DNA of 64,000 bases from CAWDMC01 sp963803295 (GTDB lineage: Bacteria; Acidobacteriota; Terriglobia; UBA7540). The notes below the pieces were generated by a model. It was given only the letters and a program-made list of their open reading frames with translations, was not told where the DNA came from and did not search any database. Shown here one piece after another: positions 43,900 through 53,971 of the stretch. The stretch is from NCBI GenBank assembly GCA_963803295.1, contig CAWDMC010000022.1, forward strand, positions 186,001 to 250,000. Reading direction: 5' to 3'. The first letter of the stretch is position 1, and each line of letters starts with the position of its first letter. The position numbers were made by a program, and so were the translations under genes.

Positions 43900-46095
43900 C
43901 TACAGGTTCTGCTTGAAAAACTCCAGAATGCGCTTATCCAGATACTCCTGCACCCACCCGCCCGTGAAGCCATGCTTCTGGCCAGGCTGCAGGTAAAGCT
44001 CAAAGCGAATTCCTGCCCCGACCAGTGCATTCACAAAATTGAACGTATTCTGCAGGTGGACGTTGTCATCGTCGACACCATGGATCAGCAGCAGCTTCGC
44101 CTTGAGGCTCGCCGCTGCCTGAAGGGGCGATGCTTCCCGGTAGCCCTCCGGATTCACCGCCTCCGTTCGCATGTAGCGCTCGGTGTAAATGCTGTCGTAG
44201 AACTTCCAGTCGGTCACCGGCCCGCCGGCGATGCCGCACTTGAAGGCATCGGGGGCGTGGGTCAGAGAATAAAGCGTCATGTATCCGCCGTACGACCAGC
44301 CCCAGATGCCGATGCGCGTGCCATCGACATAAGGCAGCGACTTCAGATACTCGATCCCAGCTAACTGATCATCGAGTTCGTGCCGGCCCATGTGCTCGAA
44401 TATGGCGCTTTCCCAGGCGTGCCCGCGCCCCCAGGATCCCCGATTGTCAAGCTTCCACACCAGGAAACCTTGCGCGGCCAGCAGATCGTTTACGTCTACG
44501 CCATGGCCGCCCCATGCGTCACGCACTTCCTGCAAGTGCGGACCACCGTACACCGACACCACCACCGGATACTTCTTACGGGGGGCAAACTCGGGAGGCT
44601 TGATCAGCATTGCAGGCAGCGCGACTCCGTCGGCCGCCTTTACCTCCCTGAATTCACGCGTAGGCAGGCTGTATTCATCGAGGTGGTTAACGGGCTTGTC
44701 GATTACAGCCACCAGGGTGCCGTCCGACTTGAGCAGGCGCGTGACCGGCGGAGTGGTCAGGTTCGAATAAGTCTCGGCGATGAAGCGGCCATCTGGCGAG
44801 AGGCTGAAGGAATGATCGCCTGGCTCCTTCGTCACGCGTTCGACTTCCCCGCCCCGGAGCGGCACGCGGCAGATCTGCCGGCCGCGCGGATCGGGATCGG
44901 TGGATTGAAAATAAACCCAACCGTTCGCTTCATCCACCTGGAACATCGGCACATCCGAAAACGCAGGATGATCGATCATCCAGGCGCCATGAGTAAGCTG
45001 CTTCTCCAATTGGCCGCGATTGTAAAGGTACAAGTGCAACCAGCCATCCCGTTCCGAAAGCCAGAGAAAACGGCCGTCCTTCAAGACGTACGGCGGATCG
45101 ACCGAGTTGATCCAATAAGAATCTTTCTCATTCAGGACTAGGCGCGACTCGCCCGAAATATCGGCGTAAGGAGCCCAGACGCGAACCGTCTCCAGCGTCT
45201 GCTCGCGATTCAGGGTGAGAAAGAGAACTGCGGAAGAATCCGGGAGCCACGCGAGCGCCGGTCCGAAATACTCCACTCCTTTCGTCGCCGGCGCGTCCCA
45301 ACGCTTAGCGCCGCCGTCGCTGACGGCGACGACGTGCAAAGAAGGCGACGGGTTGGGGTCGCCAGGCTGGGGGAATCGCTCCTCCTCCAGCGTGACGTGC
45401 GTGGAAAGAAAGTGAATGAGCGGATAGCGTGGCACCGGCGTATCGTCGAGTCGCAGATAGGCGATCCTGGCACCGTCGGGCGACCACTCGTAAGCACGGC
45501 TGGTGGCCCGGTTAGCCAACTCTTCTCCATAGACCCAGTCGAGTTTACCGTTCAGCACCGACTCGCTGCCGTCGGACGTTAGCCGGGTGACCGTGGTGGA
45601 TTTCAGATCGAGCGCGTAAAGATCATTCTTCTTCACAAAGGCGATGCGATCGCCCTTCGGGGAGAAGGTCGCCGTCTCCTCCTCTTCCGTGTCGTTGGTC
45701 AGCCGCCGAAGCTTGCCACTTGCCGGATCGAACAACCAAAGGTCGTGCTCGCCCTCGATGAGCATCGTCTTGCCGTCAGGAGACCACTGGTAAGAGCTGA
45801 GGTCAAGATTCTCGTATTGGCCCGTATTGTTCGCGATAGTGCGCTCCCGCCCGGTGGCGAGGCCGTAGGCGTACAGCGTCGTGGGCTTCCGCCTGACATA
45901 GGTTACTTCCCGGCCGCCAGGCCGCCATCGCAGCGATTCTAGCCCGGGTGAAAGCAGGTCATCTCCCCGCCAAGCGACGACTTCAGGGGTGAGAGATTTC
46001 TTAGCTGTCTCGGCCCGATAGGTCTGGTAGGAAGGGTACAAAAGGAGAAGCAGTGGAGCGGTAATGAGCAGAATCAAGCGCGCGTTTTTGGTCAA
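43900..46095 (-). CDS. S9-family prolyl oligopeptidase / dipeptidyl peptidase IV-like
   Basis: A 731-residue protein with an N-terminal signal/anchor (LILLITAPLLLLLYPSYQTY) and a DPP-IV-type beta-propeller (SYQWSPDGKTMLIEGEHDLW, FSPKGDRIAFVKKNDLYALD). The C-terminal hydrolase domain has the serine in GWSYGGYM, the acid in HGVDDDNVH and the histidine in QKHGF. These enzymes remove X-Pro dipeptides from peptides outside the cytoplasm. The length is typical. It is flanked by repeat sequence and by rluD, with no obvious operon link. Confidence 0.93.
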   Translation of the reverse strand: MTKNARLILLITAPLLLLLYPSYQTYRAETAKKSLTPEVVAWRGDDLLSPGLESLRWRPGGREVTYVRRKPTTLYAYGLATGRERTIANNTGQYENLDLSSYQWSPDGKTMLIEGEHDLWLFDPASGKLRRLTNDTEEEETATFSPKGDRIAFVKKNDLYALDLKSTTVTRLTSDGSESVLNGKLDWVYGEELANRATSRAYEWSPDGARIAYLRLDDTPVPRYPLIHFLSTHVTLEEERFPQPGDPNPSPSLHVVAVSDGGAKRWDAPATKGVEYFGPALAWLPDSSAVLFLTLNREQTLETVRVWAPYADISGESRLVLNEKDSYWINSVDPPYVLKDGRFLWLSERDGWLHLYLYNRGQLEKQLTHGAWMIDHPAFSDVPMFQVDEANGWVYFQSTDPDPRGRQICRVPLRGGEVERVTKEPGDHSFSLSPDGRFIAETYSNLTTPPVTRLLKSDGTLVAVIDKPVNHLDEYSLPTREFREVKAADGVALPAMLIKPPEFAPRKKYPVVVSVYGGPHLQEVRDAWGGHGVDVNDLLAAQGFLVWKLDNRGSWGRGHAWESAIFEHMGRHELDDQLAGIEYLKSLPYVDGTRIGIWGWSYGGYMTLYSLTHAPDAFKCGIAGGPVTDWKFYDSIYTERYMRTEAVNPEGYREASPLQAAASLKAKLLLIHGVDDDNVHLQNTFNFVNALVGAGIRFELYLQPGQKHGFTGGWVQEYLDKRILEFFKQNL

Positions 46096-46214
46096 GGTTG
46101 TTTCCGTTTATCACTGGTATTCACGGTGAATTCGCAGTCTGGACTAACCGTGAGTTCTTCCGGCGGAACGAGGCAGCCCAGGATAGGAAGGGCACCAACC
46201 GTAGCTTCCGCCCT

Positions 46215-47147
46215 CTACTCGATCCTATCCAAAAACTCACCCAACTCACGGGGCATCGCCGCCTCAAATTTCATCACCTGCCCTGTGTGCGGATGGGCAA
46301 ATTCGATGGCCGCGGCGTGCAAGAAAGTCCGCGAGAGGGTCTTCTCTTCTGCGCCCTCTATCCGGATCTGCACCGGAGCGCGATAGAGCGTATCGCCGAC
46401 CACCGGATGTCCCACTGAAGCGAAATGCACACGAATCTGATGGGTCCGCCCGGTAAGCGGATGGGCTTCAACCAGCGTGAAATAAGCAAAGCGCCTGAGC
46501 ACCCGATAATTCGTGTGGGCTTCGCGAGCCCCGATTCCTTCGGGCTTCATGCGAATGCGATGGACCGGATCGCGCCCAACCGATCGGGTGATCTCGCCGC
46601 TATCTTCGGCGACCCTGCCGTGCACCAGGGCCACGTAGGTCTTGTGAACCTCTCGGCTTTTGAACTGGGCCGCAAGGCTCCGATGGGCAAAGTCATTCTT
46701 GGCGACGAGCACAAGTCCGGAGGTCATGCGGTCGAGACGGTGGACGATGCCCGGCCGCAGATCTCCGCCTTCACCCGAGAGCGTTCCGATGTGGTGCAGC
46801 AGCGCATTCACCAAGGTTCCCGACTTCACGCCCGCGCCCACGTGGACGACCATTCCGGCGGGCTTGTTGACGACGACCAAGTCGTCGTCTTCATAGATGA
46901 GATCGAGCGGCAGGTCCTCCGGCAGAGCCTTGATTTCCTGGCGAGTGGCGCGGATGCTGACTTGACTGCCAGCCCCGAGTTCCATCCCGCTCTTGTAGAC
47001 GGTCTCGGCGCCGACCGTCACCGAGCCTGACCGGATCGAACGTTGCACCTGGCTCCGGCTCCACTCCGGCATCCTCCGCGCCAGGAACACATCCAGGCGT
47101 CGCCCGGCATCTTCGGGAGAGACCGTGAATTCGCGGGTTTCGGTCAT
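46215..47147 (-). CDS. rluD: Ribosomal large subunit pseudouridine synthase
   Basis: A 310-residue protein with an N-terminal S4 RNA-binding domain (RLDVFLARRMPEWSRSQVQR) and a pseudouridine synthase domain containing the catalytic GIVHRLDRMTSGLVLVAKN (Asp in HRLD) and HPLTGRTHQIRVH. RluD converts uridines of helix 69 of 23S rRNA to pseudouridine. It follows lspA by 24 bases, and the ileS-lspA-rluD order is widely conserved. RluC/RluA are the alternatives. Confidence 0.9.
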   Translation of the reverse strand: MTETREFTVSPEDAGRRLDVFLARRMPEWSRSQVQRSIRSGSVTVGAETVYKSGMELGAGSQVSIRATRQEIKALPEDLPLDLIYEDDDLVVVNKPAGMVVHVGAGVKSGTLVNALLHHIGTLSGEGGDLRPGIVHRLDRMTSGLVLVAKNDFAHRSLAAQFKSREVHKTYVALVHGRVAEDSGEITRSVGRDPVHRIRMKPEGIGAREAHTNYRVLRRFAYFTLVEAHPLTGRTHQIRVHFASVGHPVVGDTLYRAPVQIRIEGAEEKTLSRTFLHAAAIEFAHPHTGQVMKFEAAMPRELGEFLDRIE

Positions 47148-47171
47148 GCGGAAGTCATCAGCACTCAGTCC

Positions 47172-47666
47172 TCAGTCGGCAAGAACGACCTGAAGAATCA
47201 GAAGGCAGGCGCCGGTCACAATCGCGCTGTCCGCGAGGTTGAAGGTATACCAGTGGTAATCGCGGACGTAGAAATCGAGAAAGTCCACCACCCACCCGGC
47301 CCGGACACGATCCACCAGGTTGCTGATCGCGCCCGCAAGCACGAGCGGCAGCCCCATGCCCGCTTCCCAACTGAGATGCCGCGTGCGCCAGACGACGCTT
47401 ACCACCGTAACCAGCAGCGCCACGGATATGATCACCAGAGCCACCATTTTCCAGGGTGCGGGTGAGTCAGCGAACAAGCCGAAGACGGCGCCGCTGTTCT
47501 TCACATTCGTGAGATTGAATAGTCCGGGGATTACCTCGATCACACTGCGCTCCGGGATTCGCGCCTCCACCATGGATTTCGTCACCTGGTCGGCAATGAG
47601 CACCAGAAGTGCGATGACGCCGTAAGCCAAGCGCGCGCGGGTTCGGGTTGGGGTGGAATCAGTCAT
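47172..47666 (-). CDS. lspA: Lipoprotein signal peptidase II
   Basis: A 164-residue protein with about four membrane spans, and the signature LPLVLAGAISNLVDRVRAG plus FNLADSAIV containing the two catalytic aspartates. It removes signal peptides from diacylglyceryl-modified prolipoproteins in the inner membrane. It lies downstream of ileS and upstream of rluD. Confidence 0.95.
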   Translation of the reverse strand: MTDSTPTRTRARLAYGVIALLVLIADQVTKSMVEARIPERSVIEVIPGLFNLTNVKNSGAVFGLFADSPAPWKMVALVIISVALLVTVVSVVWRTRHLSWEAGMGLPLVLAGAISNLVDRVRAGWVVDFLDFYVRDYHWYTFNLADSAIVTGACLLILQVVLAD

Positions 47667-47717
47667 GGAAGTTCAGCGGCTGAAGCCGCCTGCTTCGGGT
47701 TGCCCTAACGGCGTGGC

Positions 47718-50570
47718 TCAAGCCCCGCCCTCCTTACCCTCAATCTCCTGGAGCGCCGCAGAACAGCGCTCGCATACTTCCTGATAACGCGAATCTTCAC
47801 CGACATGTTCCGAGTAGTTCCAGCAGCGCGCGCATTTCTGGCCCCGGGCGCGCTCGATCCAGATTTTCAGACCGGCCACTTCGCTTTCGCACACTGCGGA
47901 CGCCGTCTCAGCAGGCTTATCGCCGAGTCCCACTTGCGAGACAATGAAAAGCGATGGCAGGAAATCGCGGTAGTGCTCAAGTAAGGCGAGCAGCGTGCCC
48001 TCGGCCCCCAGGACCACTCTGGCTTCGAGCGAGCCGCCAATGAATTTCTCCTGGCGCGCCAGTTCGAGCGCTTTCAGCACCTCTTGGCGCACCGCCATTA
48101 GCTGCGGCCAGTTCGCGAGCAGAGCGGTGACGCCCTCGGTAATGCCCTTGGTGAGGTTCTCGGGAATCACAAAGTGCGCCAGATGCACGCTCGATTCACG
48201 CAGGTGCGGAGCAGGCAAATGAGTCCACACCTCGTCCGCAGTAAAACACATGATAGGCGCCACCGCGCGAACCAGCGCGTCCGCGATCCTATAGAGGGCG
48301 GTCTGGGCGGAGCGGCGCCGCAGCGAACGGGCCGGAGCCGTATAGAGCCGGTCCTTGAGAATGTCGAAATAGAAAGAGCTCAGTTCCACCGTCGCGAAGT
48401 CGTACAAGGCGCGATAGACCTTGTGGAAGTTGTATTCCTCGTAGGCCGTCTGCACGCCTTCGAGGACCTTCGCAGTTTCGGCCAGCGCCCAGGCATCGAT
48501 CTCCTGCAAGTCCTCGCTGCTCACCATGTCCTGTTCTGGATCAAAATCATAGAGGTTCGAAAGGCCGTAGCGGAACGTGTTGCGGAGCTTGCGATAGGCC
48601 TCCGAAAGCCGCGACAGGATATCCGGCGAAATTACCACGTCTTCGCGGAAGTCCACAGAGGCCGTCCACAGCCGCAGGATCTCCGCTCCGTGCGACTTGA
48701 CGACTTCGCCCGGACCCATGCTCTTGAGCGATTTCGACATGGCGCGGCCTTCGGCATCAAGCACCCAACCGTGCGTCACCACCTGATGGTAAGGCGCCCG
48801 ATCGTGAGTGCCCATGCCAATCAGCAGCGATGAGTGGAACCAGCCCCGGTATTGGTCTGCCCCCTCCAGATAAACGTCAGCCGGCCAGGGTAGGTCGGGG
48901 CGGTGACCCAGTACGGCCTGATGGCTCGATCCCGACTCGAGCCAGACGTCAAGGATGTCACTCTCCTTGCTTAGCTTCGATCCGCCGCACTGCGGACAGC
49001 GCGCTCCCGGTGTAAGAAGGTCCTCCACGGGATGGGTATACCAGGCGTCAGCCCCTTCCCGGGCAAAAAGCCCAACAACCGGGGCGGCGAGTCTCGCCTC
49101 CATGATCGGCTGGTGGCAATCATCGCAGTAGAATGCCAGAATCGGCACTCCCCACACCCGCTGACGCGATACACACCAGTCCGGACGCGTCGCGATCATA
49201 TTGTAGATCCGCTCTTCGCCCCAGGCGGGCGACCACTCGACCTTCCCGATTTCCTCCAGGGTTCGCTCGCGCAGGTGGTTCTGATCGATGCCGATGAACC
49301 ACTGGTCACTGGCCCGGAAAATGATGGGATGATGGCAGCGCCAGCAATGCGGGTACGAATGACTCAGCCATCCTGCCGGTCCAGTCAGGGTTCCGCGCGA
49401 TTCCAGCAATTCGACAATGCTCTCATTGACATCGAACACTTTCTTGCCCAGATACTCGGGAAGGCCTTCAGTGAACTCACCTGCTTCGCCCACCGGGCAA
49501 TAGATCTCAAGACCGTACTTGATGCCCGTCTGATAGTCCTCACGGCCGTGGCCCGGGGCCGTGTGGACGCAGCCGGTACCGTCTTCGGCCGTGACGTAGT
49601 CCGCCAATACGCCGACGATCTTGCGCTCGAGGAAAGGATGGCGCATCTCGATATATTCGAGTTTGCGGCCAGGGATAATCGCCAGCACCTTCGAGGCCCT
49701 GATCCCCGTTTCGGCAAGGACGGGACCGAGCCGCCGCGTCTCCACGAGATAAGCCTGGCCGGAGAGATTGTCATCCTCCACCGCCACGTACTCGAAATCA
49801 GGATGAAACGCCACTGCCATGCTGGCAGGAAGGGTCCACGGCGTGGTGGTCCAAATGATGACGTCGAGCTTGTGACCGGCGAGCGCTGGATCGAGCTGGG
49901 CGGGATCAGTCGCGAGCGCGTATCGCACATAGATCGAGCGGCTGCGGTGCTCTTCGTATTCCACCTCCGCCTCCGCCAAGGCCGTCTTGTCGTGGATGCA
50001 CCAGTAGATCGCCTTACGCCCGCGATAGACGTATCCCTTGTCGAGAAAAGTCAGAAACGTCTGGGCGATCACAGCCTCGTAATCCGGATTCATGGTGAGA
50101 TAAGGATGATCCCACTCGCCGAACACGCCCAGCCGTTCGAAATCGGCTCGCTGCAACTTGATGTATTTCTCCGCGTACTTGCGGCACTCGCGGCGGATGT
50201 CAACCACGCTCATCTTGGCCTTGCGCGGCCCCAGCTCCTTGTCAACGTAGATCTCGATGGGCAGTCCATGGCAGTCCCAACCGGGTAGATAGGGTGCATT
50301 AAAGCCGGCCAGGGTCTTCGACTTGACGATCAAATCTTTGAGTATCTTATTAAGGGCCGTACCCAGATGAATCCGCCCGTTGGCAAAGGGCGGACCATCA
50401 TGCAAGGTGAAGAGCGGCGCATCCCGGCGCGAGTCGCGGATTCGCCGGTAAAGATCGCTCTCCGCCCATTTTGCCAGCCACTTCGGCTCATTCTGAGGCA
50501 GGTTGGCCTTCATCGAAAAGCTGGTCTGCGGCAGGTTCAGCGTGCTCTTGAGATCAAGCGTCTCTTGCAT
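47718..50570 (-). CDS. ileS: Isoleucyl-tRNA synthetase
   Basis: A 950-residue class I synthetase. The ATG at 50570 follows GGAGGAGGA. Motifs: HIGH equivalent PFANGRIHLGTALNK, the CP1 editing region with TTTPWTLPASMAVAFHPDF, KMSKS equivalent GRAMSKSLKS, and a C-terminal zinc site with four cysteines (CARCWNYSEHVG, CERC). It charges tRNA-Ile. It heads an operon with lspA and rluD. A GCGGCTGAAGCCGC palindrome at 47676-47689 lies in the 51-base gap to lspA. Confidence 0.98.
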   Translation of the reverse strand: MQETLDLKSTLNLPQTSFSMKANLPQNEPKWLAKWAESDLYRRIRDSRRDAPLFTLHDGPPFANGRIHLGTALNKILKDLIVKSKTLAGFNAPYLPGWDCHGLPIEIYVDKELGPRKAKMSVVDIRRECRKYAEKYIKLQRADFERLGVFGEWDHPYLTMNPDYEAVIAQTFLTFLDKGYVYRGRKAIYWCIHDKTALAEAEVEYEEHRSRSIYVRYALATDPAQLDPALAGHKLDVIIWTTTPWTLPASMAVAFHPDFEYVAVEDDNLSGQAYLVETRRLGPVLAETGIRASKVLAIIPGRKLEYIEMRHPFLERKIVGVLADYVTAEDGTGCVHTAPGHGREDYQTGIKYGLEIYCPVGEAGEFTEGLPEYLGKKVFDVNESIVELLESRGTLTGPAGWLSHSYPHCWRCHHPIIFRASDQWFIGIDQNHLRERTLEEIGKVEWSPAWGEERIYNMIATRPDWCVSRQRVWGVPILAFYCDDCHQPIMEARLAAPVVGLFAREGADAWYTHPVEDLLTPGARCPQCGGSKLSKESDILDVWLESGSSHQAVLGHRPDLPWPADVYLEGADQYRGWFHSSLLIGMGTHDRAPYHQVVTHGWVLDAEGRAMSKSLKSMGPGEVVKSHGAEILRLWTASVDFREDVVISPDILSRLSEAYRKLRNTFRYGLSNLYDFDPEQDMVSSEDLQEIDAWALAETAKVLEGVQTAYEEYNFHKVYRALYDFATVELSSFYFDILKDRLYTAPARSLRRRSAQTALYRIADALVRAVAPIMCFTADEVWTHLPAPHLRESSVHLAHFVIPENLTKGITEGVTALLANWPQLMAVRQEVLKALELARQEKFIGGSLEARVVLGAEGTLLALLEHYRDFLPSLFIVSQVGLGDKPAETASAVCESEVAGLKIWIERARGQKCARCWNYSEHVGEDSRYQEVCERCSAALQEIEGKEGGA

Positions 50571-50700
50571 TCCTCCTCCACGGAGTAAAACGAACATTAT
50601 AGTATAAGCGACCTGCATCACTTCCGTCAGGGCAAGGGTTCAACCATGTCAACCATGCCTGATGCTGGAACCCGGCACCCGAACCTGCTATCCTCACGCC

Positions 50701-51666
50701 ATGCCGCGTAACTTCCTCATCGACACCGATACTGCCTCCGACGATGCTGTGGCCCTGATCATGGCTCTTCGTGCTGCCGACGTCCGCGTCGTTGGGATCA
50801 CTACGGTGGCCGGGAACGTCGACTTGCAACAGGCCACGCGTAACGCGCTCTACACGGTTGAGCTGTGTGGGGCCGAGGTTCCGCTTTATTCGGGTGCAGA
50901 GAAGCCGTTGATTCGTCCGCGTTCTGACGCCACCTGGTTCCACGGACGCGACGGCCTTGGCGACCATGGATATCCGCCGTCCGAGCGCGCCCCCGAGCCG
51001 CTGCACGCCATTGACGGCATAATCGCCGCGGTCGAGGCGAACCCGGGACTGGTGCTGGTCACTCTGGGACCGCTCACCAACATCGCCCTCGCCCTCAAAC
51101 GCAGACCGGGGTTCGCCAAACAGGTGAGCCGCTGCGTGATCATGGGTGGGAATCCCTGCTGCGAAGGAAACATCACGCCGGCGGCCGAGTTCAACATCTG
51201 GGCCGATCCTGAAGCGGCGCGTATTGTCTTGCACAGCGGCCTGCCAGTGGAACTGGCGGGATGGCACCTCTGCCGCGGCAAGGCTGTGCTCGGCCCGCGG
51301 GATATCGAGAATACTCTTAGTTTGGGCACTCCGCTGGCCCGCTTTGCCATCGAGTGCAATAGTCACGCCCGGGAAGCCTTCCGGATCCAGACTGGTGAGG
51401 TCGGGATCTGCCTGCCCGACCCGGTCGCTATGGGAATAGCGATCGACCCCACCCTGGCATGCACGTCGAGCGCTCACTACGTCGATGTCGAGATTGCGAG
51501 TGAACTGACCCGCGGCATGACCGTGGTGGATCGCCTGAACGTGGCCGCAGACAAACGCAATCGGGCGGTTTGGGGGGATCTGCTCGAGCGCGGGCCGAAC
51601 GCGCGAGTGGCGTGGACGCTGGATGTCCCGCGCTGGAAGGATTTGCTGTACTCAGCCCTGAAGTGA
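50701..51666 (+). CDS. Inosine/uridine-preferring nucleoside hydrolase
   Basis: A 321-residue protein of the nucleoside hydrolase superfamily. The N-terminal calcium-binding motif DTDTASDDAVALIMAL replaces the usual DxDPGxDDA. VGITTVAGNV, LVTLGPLTNIALAL and CVIMGGN follow, then AAEFNIWADPEAA. It hydrolyses ribonucleosides to base and ribose for salvage. The ATG at 50701 begins directly at the family N-terminus. It diverges from ileS and is followed by a glycerate kinase gene. Confidence 0.9.
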   Translation: MPRNFLIDTDTASDDAVALIMALRAADVRVVGITTVAGNVDLQQATRNALYTVELCGAEVPLYSGAEKPLIRPRSDATWFHGRDGLGDHGYPPSERAPEPLHAIDGIIAAVEANPGLVLVTLGPLTNIALALKRRPGFAKQVSRCVIMGGNPCCEGNITPAAEFNIWADPEAARIVLHSGLPVELAGWHLCRGKAVLGPRDIENTLSLGTPLARFAIECNSHAREAFRIQTGEVGICLPDPVAMGIAIDPTLACTSSAHYVDVEIASELTRGMTVVDRLNVAADKRNRAVWGDLLERGPNARVAWTLDVPRWKDLLYSALK

Positions 51667-51775
51667 CGCGCCGAGTGACGTGAATGGCTGCCGATTTGAT
51701 GACGTGCGAGATCGCGGTGCTTACTTTGGCCCAATGCTCCGTCTGTAGCCTATAATGGAAGGGAAGAGAAATCCT

Positions 51776-53122
51776 ATGGCTAAAGCAGTGCCCTCTACTG
51801 GCGTTGAGCAGCCCACCTACGTGCGTGGGAAACACCTGGCGATTCAAACTTTCCTCGAGACTCTGGCAGCCGTGGAATTGCGGCGCGCCATGATGGCCAG
51901 GCTGAAATTTCAAGCGCAGACCCTCACCATCGGCGAGATCGTGCAGTGGCTTCCCAAACCGCCGCGAGTGGTCGCCCTAGGCAAAGCCGCGAACCGAATG
52001 GCATCCACGCTGGTAGAGATCATGGATGGGCGGATCGAGGCGGGCGTCATCGCCTCACCCACCCCGGCCAGCACGCCCCTTGAGAAGTTCGGTTATTTCA
52101 CCGGCGGCCATCCCTACCCGAACACCGGAAGCTTCATGGCCGCTCAGGCGGCGCTCGACCTGCTTTCCACGCCGACTTCCGATGACACGGTAATCTTCCT
52201 GTTGTCGGGCGGCGGGTCGGCGCTGTTTGAGAAGCCCTCCGACCCTGATGTAACGCTCGATGACATGATGAAATTCAACCGCGCTGTTGTCACCAGCCAC
52301 CTTCCCATCGAGCAGATCAACGTTCTCCGCAAACACCTCTCGGCCGTGAAAGGCGGACGCCTGGCCGTCAAAGCTTACCCGGCCCGGCAGCTCACCATTT
52401 ACGTTTCCGACGTCCCCGAAAAGATGGCCTCGATGGTAGCTTCCGGACCCACCATGCCCGACGAATCCACCGCCGAAGACTCTTACCGCCTGGCGGAAGA
52501 GCACGGCCTCGTGAAAAGCTTTCCGCCTCGCATTCGTAAATTGTTCGAAGAGAAGCGGCTCGAGGAGACACCGAAGCCAGGCGACGAGCGTATGCGCAAC
52601 TCGCAATACTACTGCCTGCTTTCTAATCGGAACGCAGTGGAAGCCGCCTGTTCGAGCGCCGAGCGACATGGATTTCGCGCCGAGATCGACGCGACCAACT
52701 GGGACACCGACTATCAGGATGTGGTCCGGCAGAATATCGGGTCACTTGACGCTCTCGCTGCTCGAAATCCCGGCCAGCCAGTATGCCTGGTGGTGGGCGG
52801 CGAGGTCACCTGCCCCGTCACCGGCGATGGTATCGGCGGCCGGAATCAGGCCTTCGTGCTCGCCGCCGCCCAGCAGATCGATGGCAGACGACGGATCGTA
52901 CTCAGCGCCGGCACCGACGGCCGCGACGGAAACAGTCCTGCCACGGGAGCCATTGCCGACGGCGAGACGCTGGTGCGGGCGCACGGTCATGGCCTCGATC
53001 CGGCGGACTACCTGGCACGAAGCGACTCATACCATTTCTTCCGTACCCTGGGCGATGCGTTGGACACAGGGTTCACGGATAACAACGTCCGCGACGTCCG
53101 CCTATGGCTGGATTTTGGATAG
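51776..53122 (+). CDS. Glycerate kinase (DUF4147/MOFRL family)
   Basis: A 448-residue protein (ATG 51776 preferred for the GGAAGGGAAGAG about ten bases upstream; an ATG at 51755 is possible). The N-terminal DUF4147 part has VVALGKAANRMASTLVEI, GGHPYPNTGS and LLSGGGSALFEKP. The C-terminal MOFRL part has CLVVGGEVTCPVTGDGIGGR and LSAGTDGRDGNSPATGAIAD. These enzymes phosphorylate glycerate to 2-phosphoglycerate. Substrate specificity within the family is not resolved. Confidence 0.9.
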   Translation: MAKAVPSTGVEQPTYVRGKHLAIQTFLETLAAVELRRAMMARLKFQAQTLTIGEIVQWLPKPPRVVALGKAANRMASTLVEIMDGRIEAGVIASPTPASTPLEKFGYFTGGHPYPNTGSFMAAQAALDLLSTPTSDDTVIFLLSGGGSALFEKPSDPDVTLDDMMKFNRAVVTSHLPIEQINVLRKHLSAVKGGRLAVKAYPARQLTIYVSDVPEKMASMVASGPTMPDESTAEDSYRLAEEHGLVKSFPPRIRKLFEEKRLEETPKPGDERMRNSQYYCLLSNRNAVEAACSSAERHGFRAEIDATNWDTDYQDVVRQNIGSLDALAARNPGQPVCLVVGGEVTCPVTGDGIGGRNQAFVLAAAQQIDGRRRIVLSAGTDGRDGNSPATGAIADGETLVRAHGHGLDPADYLARSDSYHFFRTLGDALDTGFTDNNVRDVRLWLDFG

Positions 53123-53249
53123 ATCAGGTGGTCGCGAGAAATGAGAAATCTGAGTTATCAGTGGTCAGTTGTTAACCGTCAATCCTCAGAGGCGCATCTT
53201 CACGGACTAGTTGGGTGCTTCCGGCGCGTGTGCTATACACTCTCTCGCG

Positions 53250-53492
53250 ATGCCTTCGATCAAGGATCTTCCCGGCCCGTATAGGCTTTTCTTCTACAGC
53301 TTCGACTGTAACGAGCCCATGCATGTTCACGTGCAACGTGAGAAAATAGTATGTAAGTTCTGGTTGGAACCTGTAGAGCTGGCAAGAAACGCTGGTTTTT
53401 CGCGAAGGGAACTAAGTCGGGTCATGCGGCTGATTCAGGAAAACCTAGCCAAGATCAAGGAAGCATGGGATGAGCACTGCAATCCAAACTGA
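53250..53492 (+). CDS. DUF4160 protein
   Basis: An 80-residue protein with the DUF4160 pattern MHVHVQREKIVCKFWLEP and a helical C-terminus (LSRVMRLIQENLAKIKEAWD). These usually pair with DUF2442 partners, and computational surveys have proposed such pairs as toxin-antitoxin-like modules. The stop at 53492 overlaps the next gene by 23 bases. Which member would be toxin is unknown. Confidence 0.8.
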   Translation: MPSIKDLPGPYRLFFYSFDCNEPMHVHVQREKIVCKFWLEPVELARNAGFSRRELSRVMRLIQENLAKIKEAWDEHCNPN

Positions 53493-53748
53493 AGCACGCA
53501 TCAAATCGGTGAGCGTAACGGACGAGGCCATAGTAGCTCATCTTATGGATGGTCGAATCGTTAGTGTCCCACTCACATGGTCCTGGCGTCTGTCGGATGC
53601 CACTCCCGAGCAGCGAGCGCAATGGGAAATCATCGGGGACGGCCAGGGCGTCCGCTGGCCCGAAGTGGACGAGGACATTAGCGTCGAGGGCCTTTTCAGG
53701 GGCACGCCCGCTCGGCGACCGTCGCAAGCTCCGAGACGTAACCCATAA
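53470..53748 (+). CDS. DUF2442 protein
   Basis: A 92-residue protein with the DUF2442 pattern (IVAHLMDGRIVSVPLTWSWR, GVRWPEVDEDISVEGLF). It overlaps the DUF4160 gene by 23 bases, a two-gene cassette seen in many genomes. The unstructured basic tail (RGTPARRPSQAPRRNP) is not part of the domain. Confidence 0.82.
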   Translation: MSTAIQTEARIKSVSVTDEAIVAHLMDGRIVSVPLTWSWRLSDATPEQRAQWEIIGDGQGVRWPEVDEDISVEGLFRGTPARRPSQAPRRNP

Positions 53749-53754
53749 CGGGTA

Positions 53755-53806
53755 GGTAGCGTAGTCTTCACGCAACAGACCGCAGGGTCAAACGGCGGAC
53801 CCTGCA
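53755..53806. repeat. Degenerate REP-like hairpin pair
   Basis: A degenerate GTAGCGTAGTCT...AGACCGC stretch (about 53755-53783) is followed by a perfect GCAGGGTC-AAACGGCG-GACCCTGC hairpin (53782-53805). The TAGCG start matches family A tails. Confidence 0.45.
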
Positions 53807-53971
53807 TTGCAAATTCGTAGATTCTTGTTTTCTTAGCAAGCTTTTTTCGGTGGCGTGCGCGACAGCCGCGTAAACAAAGGGTCTGGCCACATCGACATTC
53901 TATATGACCGACCGGTCTCGGGTCTATTTGGTTGCAGCTCTGCCGCGCTGCGCTACAAAAGGAGCACCTGT

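Noticed and set aside
49032..50288. Long plus-strand frame opposite ileS
   Set aside because: It is the reverse-complement shadow of a complete, motif-perfect isoleucyl-tRNA synthetase.
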